Shown here piece after piece: positions 1-11,830 of a DNA stretch of 64,000 nucleotides; the stretch's first letter is position 1, and the number at the start of each line of letters is the position of its first letter. Source of the stretch: Letharia columbiana (lineage: Eukaryota > Ascomycota > Lecanoromycetes > Lecanorales > Parmeliaceae); contig NW_023501133.1 in assembly GCF_014066305.1 (NCBI RefSeq), positions 24,602 to 88,601 on the forward strand, written 5' to 3'. Below the pieces are notes generated by a model. The model was given only the letters and a program-made list of their open reading frames with translations. It was not told the DNA's origin and did no database searches. Position numbers and translations under genes: made by a program.

Positions 1-2207
1 GCGTCTTGGAACCTGAATGGATCGCCCAGAAACGTCCGTCGAAACATCTCCTCGCCGCTCTTGCGCGATTTTCGGCCTGTTGCCCCTACAAGGAAGCACA
101 GATGGCGCTCAAGAAGGAAATCGAAGCGCGGGCTGCTCTACCCGCTCATCTGTCCCGCGGTAGGAGTAGGAAGAAGGTCCTGACTGTTGCTGACGTTCTG
201 GCTGCCTCTCGAGTACACACCGAAATCTCTCTACAGGGGAGTCACAGCTCTTCTCTTCGAGCAGAAGATGAGGACCCCAGGAGCGATAGATCCAATTCAG
301 AATCTATGAAGACAGACGCTAATGCTTCATCTTTGGTTCGTAATGACACCGTTCGCTATGCAAACATCGCCAGCCGAAAACGGAGGAGGAAGGGTCCAAG
401 AGATGGAACATATGTTGATCCCACAGGAAACAAGAGACTCTGTCGGATTGTACGCGACGATGAGATTGACCAAGGCGCTATGGAGAATCAGCAATATCAT
501 CTTCGAGGAGACGATGCAGATGATGTAGATGACGAGCGTGTAAGTGAGTCTATGCTTGTGTCACTCTGGTACTAACAAGTGTTAGTCGATCGAGCTGCCT
601 CGAGAACGCTTCCCAGATCTGCCGGATATGGACCTTGACTCCCATCCATTCTCTCCACACAGGGATATTGAAGAGGGGTTCGAGAACCCGAGTGTTCTGG
701 GGGACGATCTCAACGATTGCTTGACCAAGAGCAACATGACCGCTGGTATCAAATGGCCTTCTTCACCCGCAACGGAGACCCTCGATAGTTCCATTGCGCG
801 CCGCTTTGATCTGAACGGGATTCTGACGGAGAACGTTGAGGTACCATCACTGAACAACATACCAAGTCTTGATTCTTCCAGCTCAACGGAAAGCCCTCGG
901 CAAGGTCAACCAGTACCTCCTACAATCATACAAAGATCTCAAATCCGCAGTCCAGACCACACTAGCTCCTTAGAGTCTGTTCGAGAAAATTCGGTAATGG
1001 ACGAGCTCTTGCCTAGTACGGATCGACTGGGCGCTTCAGACACGTTACAACCGGGGCAATGGCTCTCGGCGACCGCAATCGAGCTTGTACTCAGTCATTG
1101 GCACCACCAAGAGGACTTTCGCTTGGTGGACAGCTCCTATCTAGACGTCAACCATCCGGAGGAGATTTTCAAAAAACCGCCCTTACGGCTGATGGGAGCA
1201 TTACGGTTACTCTTAACTCTACACCATGGCAATCACTGGACATTATTACTCTTCGATTTCGACCAGCGCACGGTCCATCACTATGATTCCCTCGCGGCCG
1301 CGTCGTCTTGCGCGGATGCACGCCGGGCAGCTTTTTGCGTCGTCGAGCATCTTGGAGAGGACAAAGAATCATTTGCCTTCACTTCCGACAGTGTGTATAG
1401 GCAAGAAAACGGGTATGACTGCGGAGTTTGCGTACTGGTCATGGCGCTACACTTGCTGGTGAATATGCGAATACCTACGACGTACGACTGCAGTCTCTGG
1501 AGGGTCATATTCATAGCCTTGCTGAGAGGTGAGGAGCCAGTGGAGCCTTTGAAGGCATACACCACAGCGCCAGCACCCTTGATGATAGATGATCGTAAGT
1601 TTAGTGGTTCTAATATATATCATTCGAGCTGAGCTGAATTTGGGGACCTCTAGTGCAAGCAAGCGTCAAGGATAAGAGCCAATTCCAAAACATGGACGTT
1701 GAGAATCTTCGGAACCAATGCAACACACATCAAGCTCGCTGCATGGATGCAAAACACGCCAGAGATGATGCCGAAGCTACGGTGACACTGTTGGACGCCT
1801 TCATGAAGGGTTGCTATGAACACGATGCAATCCTACGGACGCGGCGAACGGAGATGCAGACGGAGCTCAGCGCTATCAATGGATTTGTAGATCGGTACGC
1901 TACATTTAAATACGGTCAAACAGCGTCTACCATGCGAGCGCTGGAATCGAATCAAATTACAGCGCAAAGTGCCGTCGACAGGGTCGACCGTCGTATTCAC
2001 ATGCTTGAGGAAGGGAACAACGGGCGCGACTTGGCTTTGAGAACAGGGAAGGAAATCCATATGCATCATCGGAATTGCTACGAGAAGCTTAGAGTCGCAG
2101 GGCGAGACGCCTCTCGCGCCTTGCATGAGCTTGTTCAGAAGCAGAGAGCGATCATTGATGAAATGGAGGATATACAGCGAAGATGGACCGTCTCTCTGGA
2201 GGCATGA
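1..2207 (+). CDS. Ulp1/SENP-like (C48) cysteine protease with helical C-terminus, 5' partial
   Basis: Three exons, 1-539, 586-1594 and 1654-2207, join in one open frame of about 699 codons that is still open at the window edge, so the N-terminus is missing. Exon 1 is hydrophilic with a basic KRRRKGPR stretch (possible nuclear signal). The second half of exon 2 is a Ulp1-type cysteine protease fold. The family residues are all present: His of GNHWTLLLFD (1234-1236), Asp of HHYDSL (1285-1287), oxyanion Gln of RQENGYDCG (1402-1404) and nucleophile Cys (1420-1422). Exon 3 is mostly charged helix, probably coiled coil. Family members cleave SUMO or related modifiers from substrates, usually in the nucleus; the substrate here is unknown. 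Base composition is ordinary and un-RIPed. Ulp1 domains also occur in some fungal and plant transposons, but nothing mobile flanks this gene. The domain call is firm; the role is inferred. Confidence 0.85.
540..585 (+). other. Intron 1 of the Ulp1-like gene
   Basis: Donor gtaagt, branch point actaac at 571-576 and acceptor ttag give a 46-bp phase-0 intron. Removing it joins the 1-539 frame to the 586-1594 frame exactly. Without splicing the first frame stops just past the branch point. Confidence 0.9.
1595..1653 (+). other. Intron 2 of the Ulp1-like gene
   Basis: Donor gtaagt, branch point ctgaa at 1634-1638 and acceptor ctag give a 59-bp phase-1 intron. Splicing fuses the protease exon to the helical exon; the split codon becomes Leu. 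Unspliced reading stops soon after the donor. Confidence 0.88.
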
Positions 2208-2866
2208 TGACAAGCTCCTTATGAGTAGTTGTTTAGTTAGAAAAGGTGCGGGATCAATTGCACTTGGTGCAGATCTCGGTAACATCAAGATTCAAGGATC
2301 GAGGATCAACCCATTCATTGTTTCTCTGCATTTCTCTACAACATACCGTTTTGCTCTTGCTCTTGCTCTCATAGGCCAAGACATGACCAAATCATAGCGA
2401 GAAAGATGCCTTTGAAATCTCTGCCGCCTGGAACAAGATGGTTTTGAAGACGATGCTCGTAGACGGCCGGCGGCTGTTACAGACGTGGAAGGGTTATTGG
2501 AAGTAGTACCGGACAGAGCTCTTGAGTGTTGACTGACTGGCTGGTATTGGCATCGGCATGAACATTGACAGACATCAAAAAGCGCACATCACAACACGCT
2601 GGAGAAGAATCGAGAAGGATGGAAATGAGCTTAGCGTACGTAAGTACTGCCCACGCAGCTCTTGTCAGCGAATCCTTCAAGTATGCTACCGTGGTTATCT
2701 TGCAGTGTCGGATCCATACTATACATGATACGACGGAGCCGGTGATTCCAAACGGGGATCCGTGAATGCGAATGCGGGAAACAAAGCCGAATGCCGTCTT
2801 GATTCCGCGAGGAATTCCGGGTGTATCGCGCGCGTTCTACAAGCTTGAACACAACGGAGAAGACGA
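2208..2866. other. Intergenic spacer
   Basis: Normal-composition DNA between the Ulp1-like gene and the next promoter. Only short frames occur, with no consistent coding pattern or splice structure. It would contain the 3' untranslated region of the upstream gene and the distal promoter of the next. Confidence 0.6.
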
Positions 2867-2918
2867 TATATAAAAGCGAAATCCTTCTGTTTGTCAGTCG
2901 GATTTCCGTAGATATAAA
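2867..2918 (+). promoter_or_regulatory. TATA-type core promoter elements
   Basis: A strong TATATAAAAG box lies at 2867-2876 and a second TATAAA at 2913-2918, about 120 and 75 bp upstream of the ATG at 2990. This spacing suits fungal genes, and an inducible gene is plausible from the strong TATA box. Confidence 0.55.
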
Positions 2919-2989
2919 AAGATCCATGTTAAGATCAGACGACTCCTCTTGCTCTATCATCACTGATTCCATCCCATTGTGTATTCAAC

Positions 2990-3309
2990 ATGGCGAAAGC
3001 GGTATACGTTAGCTATATTGCGGTCGTTGTCCACCTTCTTTTACTTTTGCGCATTGTGACGGCCAATCAACCAGGTGAATATCCCTCCTTCCTTCATGCT
3101 CGAGCTTCGTGTCTAACATTCCGTACCTTGTAGTTCCCTTTCCCCGTGGCGCTTCTGGCCCGAATCCACGAATTCCAGCAAGTTCAGATACCGGAGAAAC
3201 ATCTGTCAAACTCAGCACAACTTATGTTGAGGCGGTAGTGAAGACAGCGACACCACCAGAAGGCCCTTCCGACGCCTCGACCGACATCACCCCCCCGTCC
3301 CAGCCATGA
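2990..3309 (+). CDS. Small secreted protein, 86 aa, two exons
   Basis: Exons 2990-3074 and 3134-3309. The ATG sits in a good fungal start context (TCAACATGGC). The first 25 residues form a textbook signal peptide (short basic start, hydrophobic core VVVHLLLLLRIV, likely cleavage after VTA). The mature peptide is about 61 residues, rich in Pro, Ser and Thr, and has no cysteine or recognisable domain. It is predicted to be exported; its function is unknown. The intron has donor gtgaat, branch ctaac at 3113-3117 and acceptor tag. A second frame overlaps from 3242 and runs to 4030, so a further intron could extend this protein into the next gene, but I found no convincing donor/acceptor pair in phase. 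The gene lies about 1.3 kb from the start of the AT-rich block. Confidence 0.65.
3075..3133 (+). other. Intron of the small secreted protein gene
   Basis: A 59-bp phase-1 intron: gtgaat donor, ctaac branch point 16 bp before the tag acceptor. It joins the signal-peptide exon in frame to the Pro/Ser/Thr-rich exon. Confidence 0.75.
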
Positions 3310-3484
3310 CAACCTTCCAGGCTTCTTCTCTGCTCTGCCCAGAAACCTGGTCTCCAACTTCCACTCCCACCTCATCGCGTTGCCTTCATTCAGCCATCTC
3401 CGCCTCCACCCGCGGGAATGGCGGCCGTTGATCCCTTCGATCAGCCGCCTCGCGCAAATCCCAAAGAGCCTTACCCATCACGCC

Positions 3485-4030
3485 ATGAAAACCCCCTCGG
3501 ATATCAAACGCTACTGCGTCTCCGGATACGCCTTCCTCACGGATTCCGTGAAATCAGCCATGGCGCGGGCGCTCGGCGAGTGGAATATGCGCATGGATCG
3601 AAGCGCCGCGGCCAACGGCTGGGCCGATTCACTGCCCTCGCCTTATCCACTGACCCCGCCTCCACATATGCCATCGAGTGTCCCATCCAGTCCGGAGACG
3701 GGCCTGCTGTCGATCAGGCAGACGGACTTGGCCTTGCGCGAGGAGTATAGCTTATGTGCACATGTCGGAAGGACGGTGCAAAGAACGACGGTGTTGGCTA
3801 GCTGGATTGTGCTTCGGGATGTCAGGAAGTGGGAGGGGGCGGTGAAGGCGGTGGGGAACGCGGTGATGTGGGATGTTGCTCAGCTCGGTCGTCGGGTTTG
3901 GGGATGGTTGGTTATCGTGTCGGTCGTCTGGATGGCTTTTCCGTCGGTGTTGGTGCTTTTGGGACTGGTGTGGGGATTGAAGCTGTGGTTCCAGGCTGCT
4001 GCGTGGCTCTTGAGGCGGATTCGGGGATGA
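3485..4030 (+). CDS. Hypothetical small membrane-anchored protein, 181 aa
   Basis: I do not recognise this protein. From the first in-frame ATG it has 181 residues: an N-terminal helix-prone part with one Cys near residue 11, a Pro/Ser-rich linker at about 50-70, a basic amphipathic part, and a long hydrophobic stretch at about 140-172 ending in a short basic tail, which suggests C-terminal membrane anchoring. The frame is open upstream to 3242 without a stop and reads plausibly as protein, so the true start could be an upstream exon. One weak possibility is a 46-bp intron at 3297-3342 linking it to the secreted-peptide gene, but its donor (gtccca) is poor. Composition is G+C-rich and un-RIPed. 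Confidence 0.5.
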   Translation: MKTPSDIKRYCVSGYAFLTDSVKSAMARALGEWNMRMDRSAAANGWADSLPSPYPLTPPPHMPSSVPSSPETGLLSIRQTDLALREEYSLCAHVGRTVQRTTVLASWIVLRDVRKWEGAVKAVGNAVMWDVAQLGRRVWGWLVIVSVVWMAFPSVLVLLGLVWGLKLWFQAAAWLLRRIRG

Positions 4031-4620
4031 TGGTAAAGCGGGTGGAGTGAAGGGTTTTAGGAGCCGTAGGATAGAGGGACATCATAGGGTTTCTGCTAAA
4101 CTTTCGCTGAACAGCCAATCGAGTGAGTCCCTGCCTCTTTCCAAGAACATTCCCCTCCATAGAGTTTGGTCTCGGAAGACCCAGTCAAGGCCGGAGACCC
4201 GGAAGTATGCAGATGTAGTTGCGACGCTCGCTCACGTCCAGATCGTCTAGCTTCGAAGGGGTGGAAGTAGCAATCTGTTCTTTGTTATTTAGGGAAGACC
4301 TTCGTACCTAGGGCAATTGCAACATACTAGCTTGGGATGAGAGCGCGTAGAAAGACACCGAATGAGCCAAGAAAGCAGCTGGCGGTGAAGAAGGATAAGG
4401 GCGATCGTCGCGAGTATAACGTGAAACAGCAGCTCTGACCGCGTCTCAAGATATATCAGCTGGTGGAGGTGCAGCGTAGTCGTTCTCTGTCTAGACTTCT
4501 ATCTATCGAGGAGGATCTTGAGTAGGCGGGAAGCGTGGAGTCTCGATCACATTCACCGCGAATAAAGCCGTTCTTAGATATTATCCCGGAACCGTGTGCC
4601 GCACCTATCCGATAAGGGCA
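4031..4620. other. Gene-free spacer up to the AT-rich boundary
   Basis: Mixed-composition DNA with no convincing frame. An AATAAA hexamer at 4561-4566 is far from any stop codon and is probably chance. Composition switches abruptly near 4620 to RIP-mutated sequence. Confidence 0.6.
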
Positions 4621-4740
4621 ATAATTTAATTAAGGACTGAATTTTAATACATTAACTAGTATATTCCTCTTTTATTTTTAATAAAAATTATTTATTTTAG
4701 ATAATAGAAATAGAAATATATATTATATTATTATTATAAC

Positions 4741-5170
4741 GAGTAAAGATCTATAAATTAAATTTATAACTATTTTTTTTAATTAGAGCTATCGAGTAAG
4801 TAGATAAGCGATCTTTAATAAGCGAACTTTAATAAGCGATATTTGAATTCCTTACGATTTAATAATTATAAGACTAAGTTTTAATATTCTTAAAAATTCG
4901 AAAAGCATAAATAGCGCTTTAAGATTTAAAAAAAAAACTTAAAATTTTAATAGAAAATAAAAAAGTAATTCTATATATTAATAATATATATCTATTTTTT
5001 TAATAAGAAAGATATAAGAGAGCGAGATTTTAATAGTTACGAATGCTAATTTATTTATTTATAATAAGTTAATCGATCTAGTTAAAAAGCGTAGAGAACT
5101 TAAATTAATAATTAGTTATATATATAAATTTAAAATTTTTTAAGCTTAACTCTATCTTATTCTTTTATAT
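4741..5170 (-). mobile_element. Short-form helentron-like repeat, RIPed
   Basis: Begins with the reverse complement of the family 3' end (gagtaaagatctataaatt, the hairpin end) and finishes with the reverse complement of the 5' end (ctctatcttattctttt). The interior matches copies at 12.74, 31.61 and 43.06 kb. It has no coding capacity. It abuts the next copy head-to-tail with no spacer. Confidence 0.7.
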
Positions 5171-5340
5171 AAGTAAAGATCTATAAATTAAATTTATAAA
5201 GTTAGATTTTATTTTTCTAAGTCAAATCGAACTCTAATCGCTTGCTGTGCGTTTTTTAACCTACTTTACTACTATAAAATTAATTTAATCTATATAATAT
5301 ATAGATATATATATATAGAGAGGGGCGCGCAAAAAATTAT

Positions 5341-5663
<323 letters not shown>

Positions 5664-5689
5664 ATAGATCAAGTTGCAGTAGGGATAAT

Positions 5690-6900
5690 AGGCTAAGTTA
5701 TAGTAATATTCTCCGCTTACTAAGTAATAATTTGATATGGAATCGTGAAGAGTATATAATGTGAAATCTTGAAGAGCTAAGCCGTATTCTTAATGCTAAG
5801 AACCTTATTGCCGCTTAATTTCTTCGTAATATTCTCTATATTCGCCTACTATTGTAACTTCTCTTACTCTAGCTAAGTAGATTAATATGAGATCGTAGAG
5901 AGTAGGCTTATTATATTATTGCTGCTGATAACTATCTCCGTAGTATTCTCCGTAGTATTCTTTATATTCGCCTACTATTATAATTTCTCTTATTCTAACT
6001 AAGTAGATTAATATAGAATCTTAAAGAGCTAAGCCGTATTTTTAACGATAGTAGTCTTATTACCGCTTAGTTTCTCCGTAATATTCTTTATATTTATCTA
6101 TTATAGTTTCTTCTCTTACTTCTTCTCTTATAGAGTATTAGACTAAGTAGCTAGCTAAGTAACTAACTGAGTAGATAACTGATATAATATAGGATCTTGA
6201 AGAGCTAAGCCGTGTTCTTGACGATAATAGCCTTATTGCCGCTTAGTTTCCCGTAGTATTCTCCGCATTTACCTGTTATAGTTTCTTCTCTTACTTCTTT
6301 CTTATAGAGTATTAAACTAAGTAGCTAGCTAAGTGACTAACTGAGTGGATAACTGATATAACGTGGGATCTTGGAGAGCTGAGCCGTATTCTTGATGCTA
6401 GAGACCTTATTGCCGCTTGATTTCTCCGTAGTATTCTCTATAGTATTCTCCGTAGTGTTCTCCGCATTTATCTATTATAGTTTCTTCTCTTACTTCTTAA
6501 TATAGTGGGGATAATAGGCTAAGTTATAGTGGTATTCTTCGCTTACTAAGTAATAATTTGATATAGAATCGTGGAGAGTATATAATGTAGAATCTTAGAG
6601 AGCTGAGTCGTATTCTTAATACTAAAGGCCTTATTACCGCTTAATTTCTCTATAGTATTCTCCGTATTTATCTATTATAATTCCTTCTCTTACTTTTTAA
6701 TATAGTAAGAATAATAGACTAAGTTATAGTAATATTCTCCGCTTATTAAATAATAATTTAATATAAAATCGTAGAGAGTATATAATATGGGATTTTGAAG
6801 AGCTAAGCCGTATTCTTAATGCTAGAAATCTTATTATCGCTTAATTTCTTCATAGTATTCTTCATATTCGCCTATTATAGATTCTTCTCTTATTTAATTA
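5690..6900 (-). repeat. RIPed minisatellite array of the long-form element
   Basis: Recurrent degenerate blocks (ctccgcttactaagtaataa, gaagagctaagccgtattct, ccgcttaatttct) spaced about 180-250 bp. It is the RIP-mutated, inverted version of the intact array at 46.68-47.87 kb. Confidence 0.8.
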
Positions 6901-7688
6901 AGTATAAGAATATCGAGAGTAAATATATTTATAGAATAATAAAGAATAGATAAAGAAGAAAGACGCGTCTTAGAAGATAATATCGCTAGTTAAAAGGTAC
7001 TATCGCTAGCTTAGAAGGAGTATATAGAGGAAAATAATAACTATAAATTCATTTAGACTTTTTTAAAAGCTTTTTAACGCGTTTATAAGTAGTAGTAGAT
7101 AGCTATTAAACTACGGCCTCGATTACTAGTAATAGCGAATTTATAAAGAAATAATCTAGGGGCGTTAGTAGAGACTCTAAGAGGCGAGTAAAAGGGGTAT
7201 ATATATCTAAAATATTAAGTAACCTTTAGGCGAGAGGTATCGAAGACGATTATATTTATATTAATGAAATTAATAGAATTAATAGAATTAATAGAATAGT
7301 AAAAGAATAATAAATATACTAATAGATGAAAGAATTATTATTATTTAATCTCGAACGCGTCTAGTATAACTACTATAACTATTATATTTAAATATTTATT
7401 TAATCTATTAATAGTAGACTAAACTTTATTATTTTTATAGCGTTAGAAAGCGTATACTAAGCTCTATAATTTACGAAATTATAAAGTAATAGTATTCGTA
7501 GAAAGCTGAATATTTTAGAGTATAAAACTTCTATATATAAATTTTTAATAAGAGAGTTTAGAAAGGCTAGCGAGCTAATTTAGTCGATCTAACTAAAGAG
7601 CGTAGATAACTCTAAATTTATAATTAGCTATATATATAAATTTAAGATTTTCTAACTTAGCTCTATCTTATTCTTTTATATATATAAT

Positions 7689-7870
7689 AAGTAAAGATCT
7701 ATAAATTAAATTTATAAAGTTAGATTTTTTATTTTTCTAAGTTAAATAAAGTTAGATTTTTTTAAGTTAAATAAAATTTTAGCTTTAGTTCTAAGTTAAA
7801 TCGAACTCTAATCGCTTACTATATATTTTTAATCTACTTCTACTATTATAAAATTAATAAAGAAAATAAA
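7689..7870 (-). mobile_element. Terminal fragment of a helentron-like repeat
   Basis: Carries the inverted 3' end (aagtaaagatctataaatt) and the subterminal block, with a local duplication of gttagatttttt...aagttaaata. After that the sequence no longer follows the family. Confidence 0.6.
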
Positions 7871-9123
7871 AGTCTTAACTCTAAATTAAATTAAACTTTA
7901 CTTACTTTCTATATAGTAAATAATTTATTTCTATTACTATAAATCGCTAATTAATTATATTCTTATTTAAGAAAGTAATATCTATTTAATAATCTTATTT
8001 TTAATATACCTCGTTAATTAAGTAAATTATCTTTTTAATAGATTATTTAAAACTATAATTAATAGATCGATTTTATTAATAACTCGACTTAAGACTATAT
8101 ATAATTAATTATAAATAAAAATCTTAGAATATAATAGATATAAGTCGACTTACTATAATAACTAGTCTTAAAATTTATTAATTATTATATTAAAGATTAA
8201 TCGAATTAGAAATTAAATATATTAAAAGAGAGTATATAAATCGTTTAAATTAGGCGAAGCTAGAGGAATACGTAATATATAATATTATTTATTATTATAT
8301 TCGCTTTTAAAAGTATAATAATTAAGTATTTTAAACTTAATATACTTAGTTTATAAACGTATTCTATTATATATATCTATACGCTACTTTAAATTTCTTA
8401 ATAATATTATTATATAATCTTATTTTAACTTTATATAATAGAGTAAAAGTAAGATTAATTTAAAGATATTTATTATTTTAGTAAATAAAAGAAAGCTATC
8501 TTCTTTATTAACGACTTAATTTCTACTATTATAAATAATCTTAGCTCTAAAGAACTTATTAAGAATTTAACTATTAAATTAAATAATATTCTTATTAAGA
8601 ATATAAAGAATCGCTTTAAATATATAGAAATTAGCTATTCGATATAGATTAAGATTATTATAAATAGTATTAATTAGCTAAGTAATAAAGTCGTCTAATA
8701 ATTACTTAATAGATTAATCGATAACTTTTTATTCTCTAAAGCTTATTAAGATATTATTATCTATATCTAATAGTCTTTAAACGAATTTCTCTATATTAGT
8801 TCGATCTTAATAAATTAAATTAAAGTTTTAAAATCTTATATTTTCTATTAGTCTAAAAATTTAAATATAATTTTAAAAATAAAATACTCTTAATATAATT
8901 CGAGCGATATAACTTAACTTAGTACTCTTAATAATTAAAAGAATTTAATAAAAATTATTATAGAAGTATATAACTATACTATTAAAAGAAGTAAAGTTCT
9001 TTTAAATATTTTAGAGTATATAATCGACGATCTTAATATTATAGCGATTTTATATAAAAATCTTATTTTAGAAAATAAGCTCGATTATCTTTAATAACTA
9101 AGTTAAAATAAATCTTATTAATT
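7871..9123 (+). pseudogene. RIP-degraded coding sequence, family not recognised
   Basis: On the plus strand about 8,480-9,110 reads as protein over long runs if TAA/TAG are taken as former Gln/Trp codons, for example ELIKNLTIKLNNILIKN and LLNILEYIIDDLNIIAIL. I cannot name the family; a transposon gene is the likeliest source given its setting between helentron-like copies. 7,871-8,480 gives nothing readable. Confidence 0.35.
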
Positions 9124-11123
9124 AATATATATAAAAGAATAAGATAGAGCTAAGCTTAAAAATCTTAAATTTATATATATAGTTAATTATTAATTTAGAG
9201 TTATTACGCTCTTTAATTAGATCGACTAAATTAACTTAATAATTCTCTCGCGTTTTCTTATTAAAAATTTATATATAGAAGTCTTATACTTTAAGATACT
9301 TAGCTTACGATAGATATAGTTACTTTATAATTTCTTAAATTATAAAGCTCGCTTTACGCTTTCTAATACTATAAAAATAATAAAGTTTAAACTACTATTA
9401 ATAGATTAAACTAATATTTAAATATCGTAATTATATTAAACGCGTTCGAGATCGAATAATAATTCTTTTATCTATTTATATAATTATTATTCTTCTATAA
9501 TTCTATTAATTCACTAATTATAAATAAATTCGCTTTCGATATTTCTTATCTAAATATTACTAAGTATCTAAGATATATATTCTTTTCGCTTATCTTTTAA
9601 ATCTCTTATTAATAGTAATTAAGATCGTAAGCGAGCTTAATAGCTATCTACTACTACTTATAAATATATTAAAAGATTTTTAAAAAGAGTTTAAATAGAT
9701 TTATAGTTATTATTCTCTTTTATATACTTCTTCTAAATTAGCGATACTCGATTAATCGCTTAATTAATATTATCTATTTTATTAGCTTAGTAATTTACTT
9801 AATTAAATTATTAATTAATTATTTAGTTATTTACTTAGTTAGCTACTTAGCTAGTTACTTAATTTAATACTCTATAAAAGAAAAAGTAAGAGAAGAAATT
9901 ATAATAAATAAATGCGAAGAATATTATAAAGAATATTACGGAGAAATTAAGCGATAATAAGATTATTATTATTAAGAATACGACTTAGCTCTCTAAGATT
10001 TTATATTATATACTCTTTATAATTCTATATTAAATTATTACTTAGTAAGCGTCGTTTTAGCTAATTATTTAGTTATCTACTTAGTTAGCTACTTAGCTAG
10101 TTACTTAATCTAATATTTTATAAGAGAAGAAGTACTCTATAAGAGAAGAAGTAAGAGAAGGAAGTATAATAGGCTAATGGAGAATACTACGGAGAATACT
10201 ACGGAGAATACTACGGAGAATACTACGAAGAATATTACGAAGAATACTACGAAGAAATTAAGCGATAATAAGATTATTATTATTAAGAATACGGCTTAAC
10301 TCTTTAAGATCTTACGTTATATACTCTCTATAATTCTATATTAAATTATTACTTAATAAGCGTTATTAGTTAATTATTTAGTTATTTATTTAATTACTTA
10401 GCTAGCTAGCTACTTAATCTAATTCTCTATAAAAAAAGAAGTAAGAGAAGAAATTAAAATAGGCTAATGCGGAGAATACTACGAAGAATATTACGAAGAA
10501 TATTATAAAGAAATTAAGCGATAATAAGATTACTATTATTAAGAATACGACTTAACTCTTTAAAATTCTATATTAAATTATTACTTAGTAAGTAAAGAAT
10601 ACTACTATAACTTAATTTATTATACTTATTATATTAATATAATATATCGCTATAATAACGTTATAAGAGAAGAATTTACTACGACGATTATAATTAATTA
10701 AGTCTCTATAAAAGAGATATCGAATAATATATATTTAGACGAATTAAAATTATTTAATATCTATAGCTATCTTATTATTCGAAAGATTTTACTACGATAG
10801 AAGATATTATAAGATTTATATTACTAATTAATATATTATCTTTATTTCTTTTCGATATTTCGATATTTCTTACTATAAGAATATAATCTTTCTCTATTTA
10901 ATTCTTTATACTCGATATATCTTTCTAATTAAATCTTAGCGCGCCTCTCTTCGTATATATATATCTATATATTATATAGATTAAATTAATTTTATAATAA
11001 TAAAAGTAGATTAAAAACGTATAGTAAGCGATTAGAGTTCGATTTAACTTAGAGCTAGAACTAAAATTCGATTTAACTTAGAAAAATTTAACTTTATAAA
11101 TTTAATTTATAAGTCTTTACTTA
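9124..11123 (+). mobile_element. Long-form helentron-like repeat, RIPed, plus orientation
   Basis: 5' end aatatatataaaagaataag, then the family 5' block, the former short ORF region (about 9,440-9,740), minisatellite units from about 9,740 to 10,640, the subterminal block and the 3' hairpin end finishing at ...aagtctttacttat. It is parallel in structure to the un-RIPed copy at 45,851-48,252. Confidence 0.75.
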
Positions 11124-11830
11124 TTATATTATAATTAAATTAAGTAATAGTATTAAGAGAGATCTTAAAGTAAGAATAAGCGATAATATTATTTTAAAAA
11201 AGAATAAAAATAATATTAGATAAAGCTATAGTAATAGCTATTTTAGAATTATTCTATACTCTTTATAATATAATATTCTAAAGTATAATCTTATTAATAT
11301 TTTTATAGTTATCGGAAAAAAAGAGTTAATTATTAAAATAAGAAATCGCGTTTTAAATAATATTAGTTATAATAATTTAATTATTATTAAAACTTATTTA
11401 TATTTAATTCTAAATATTAGTTTAATAGTTATATACTTCGCGTAGAAGTTAATTTTAATTATTAATATAATATATTTTTTATAATTTTATTAAATCGCGA
11501 GTAGATTAAAGTTAATAGTAAGATTAATATTCTTTATAAAGCTAATATTATTTTTCTTTAAGCGAATTTAAATTAAATAAAAAATAGAAGTCTTCGATAA
11601 TAATTTATTTATATTATATATCGTTTAATAGAAAAAGAGTATAATATTAAGTTTAAAGAATATAAATAGAATTATTAAATAATTTAAATAAAGAATAATA
11701 AGTATTAATTAAGAAATATATATAAAGTGCGAATAAAGAATTAGATTATTTATAAGTAAAAAAAAGAAAAAATATATCTAACGCGAAAAGTTTAAAATTA
11801 GGATAATTAATAGATTAATAGAATTATAGA
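11124..11830. other. AT-rich RIPed sequence, unassigned
   Basis: No family ends, no readable frame and no tandem structure seen. It lies between the end of one helentron-like copy and a 5' fragment of another. Confidence 0.4.

Noticed and set aside
3912..4160. 82-codon minus-strand ORF over the membrane protein gene
   Set aside because: Antisense shadow of the 3485-4030 frame in G+C-rich DNA.
4561..4566. Polyadenylation signal for the 3485-4030 gene
   Set aside because: It is over 500 bp beyond the stop codon, too far for a fungal 3' end without other support.
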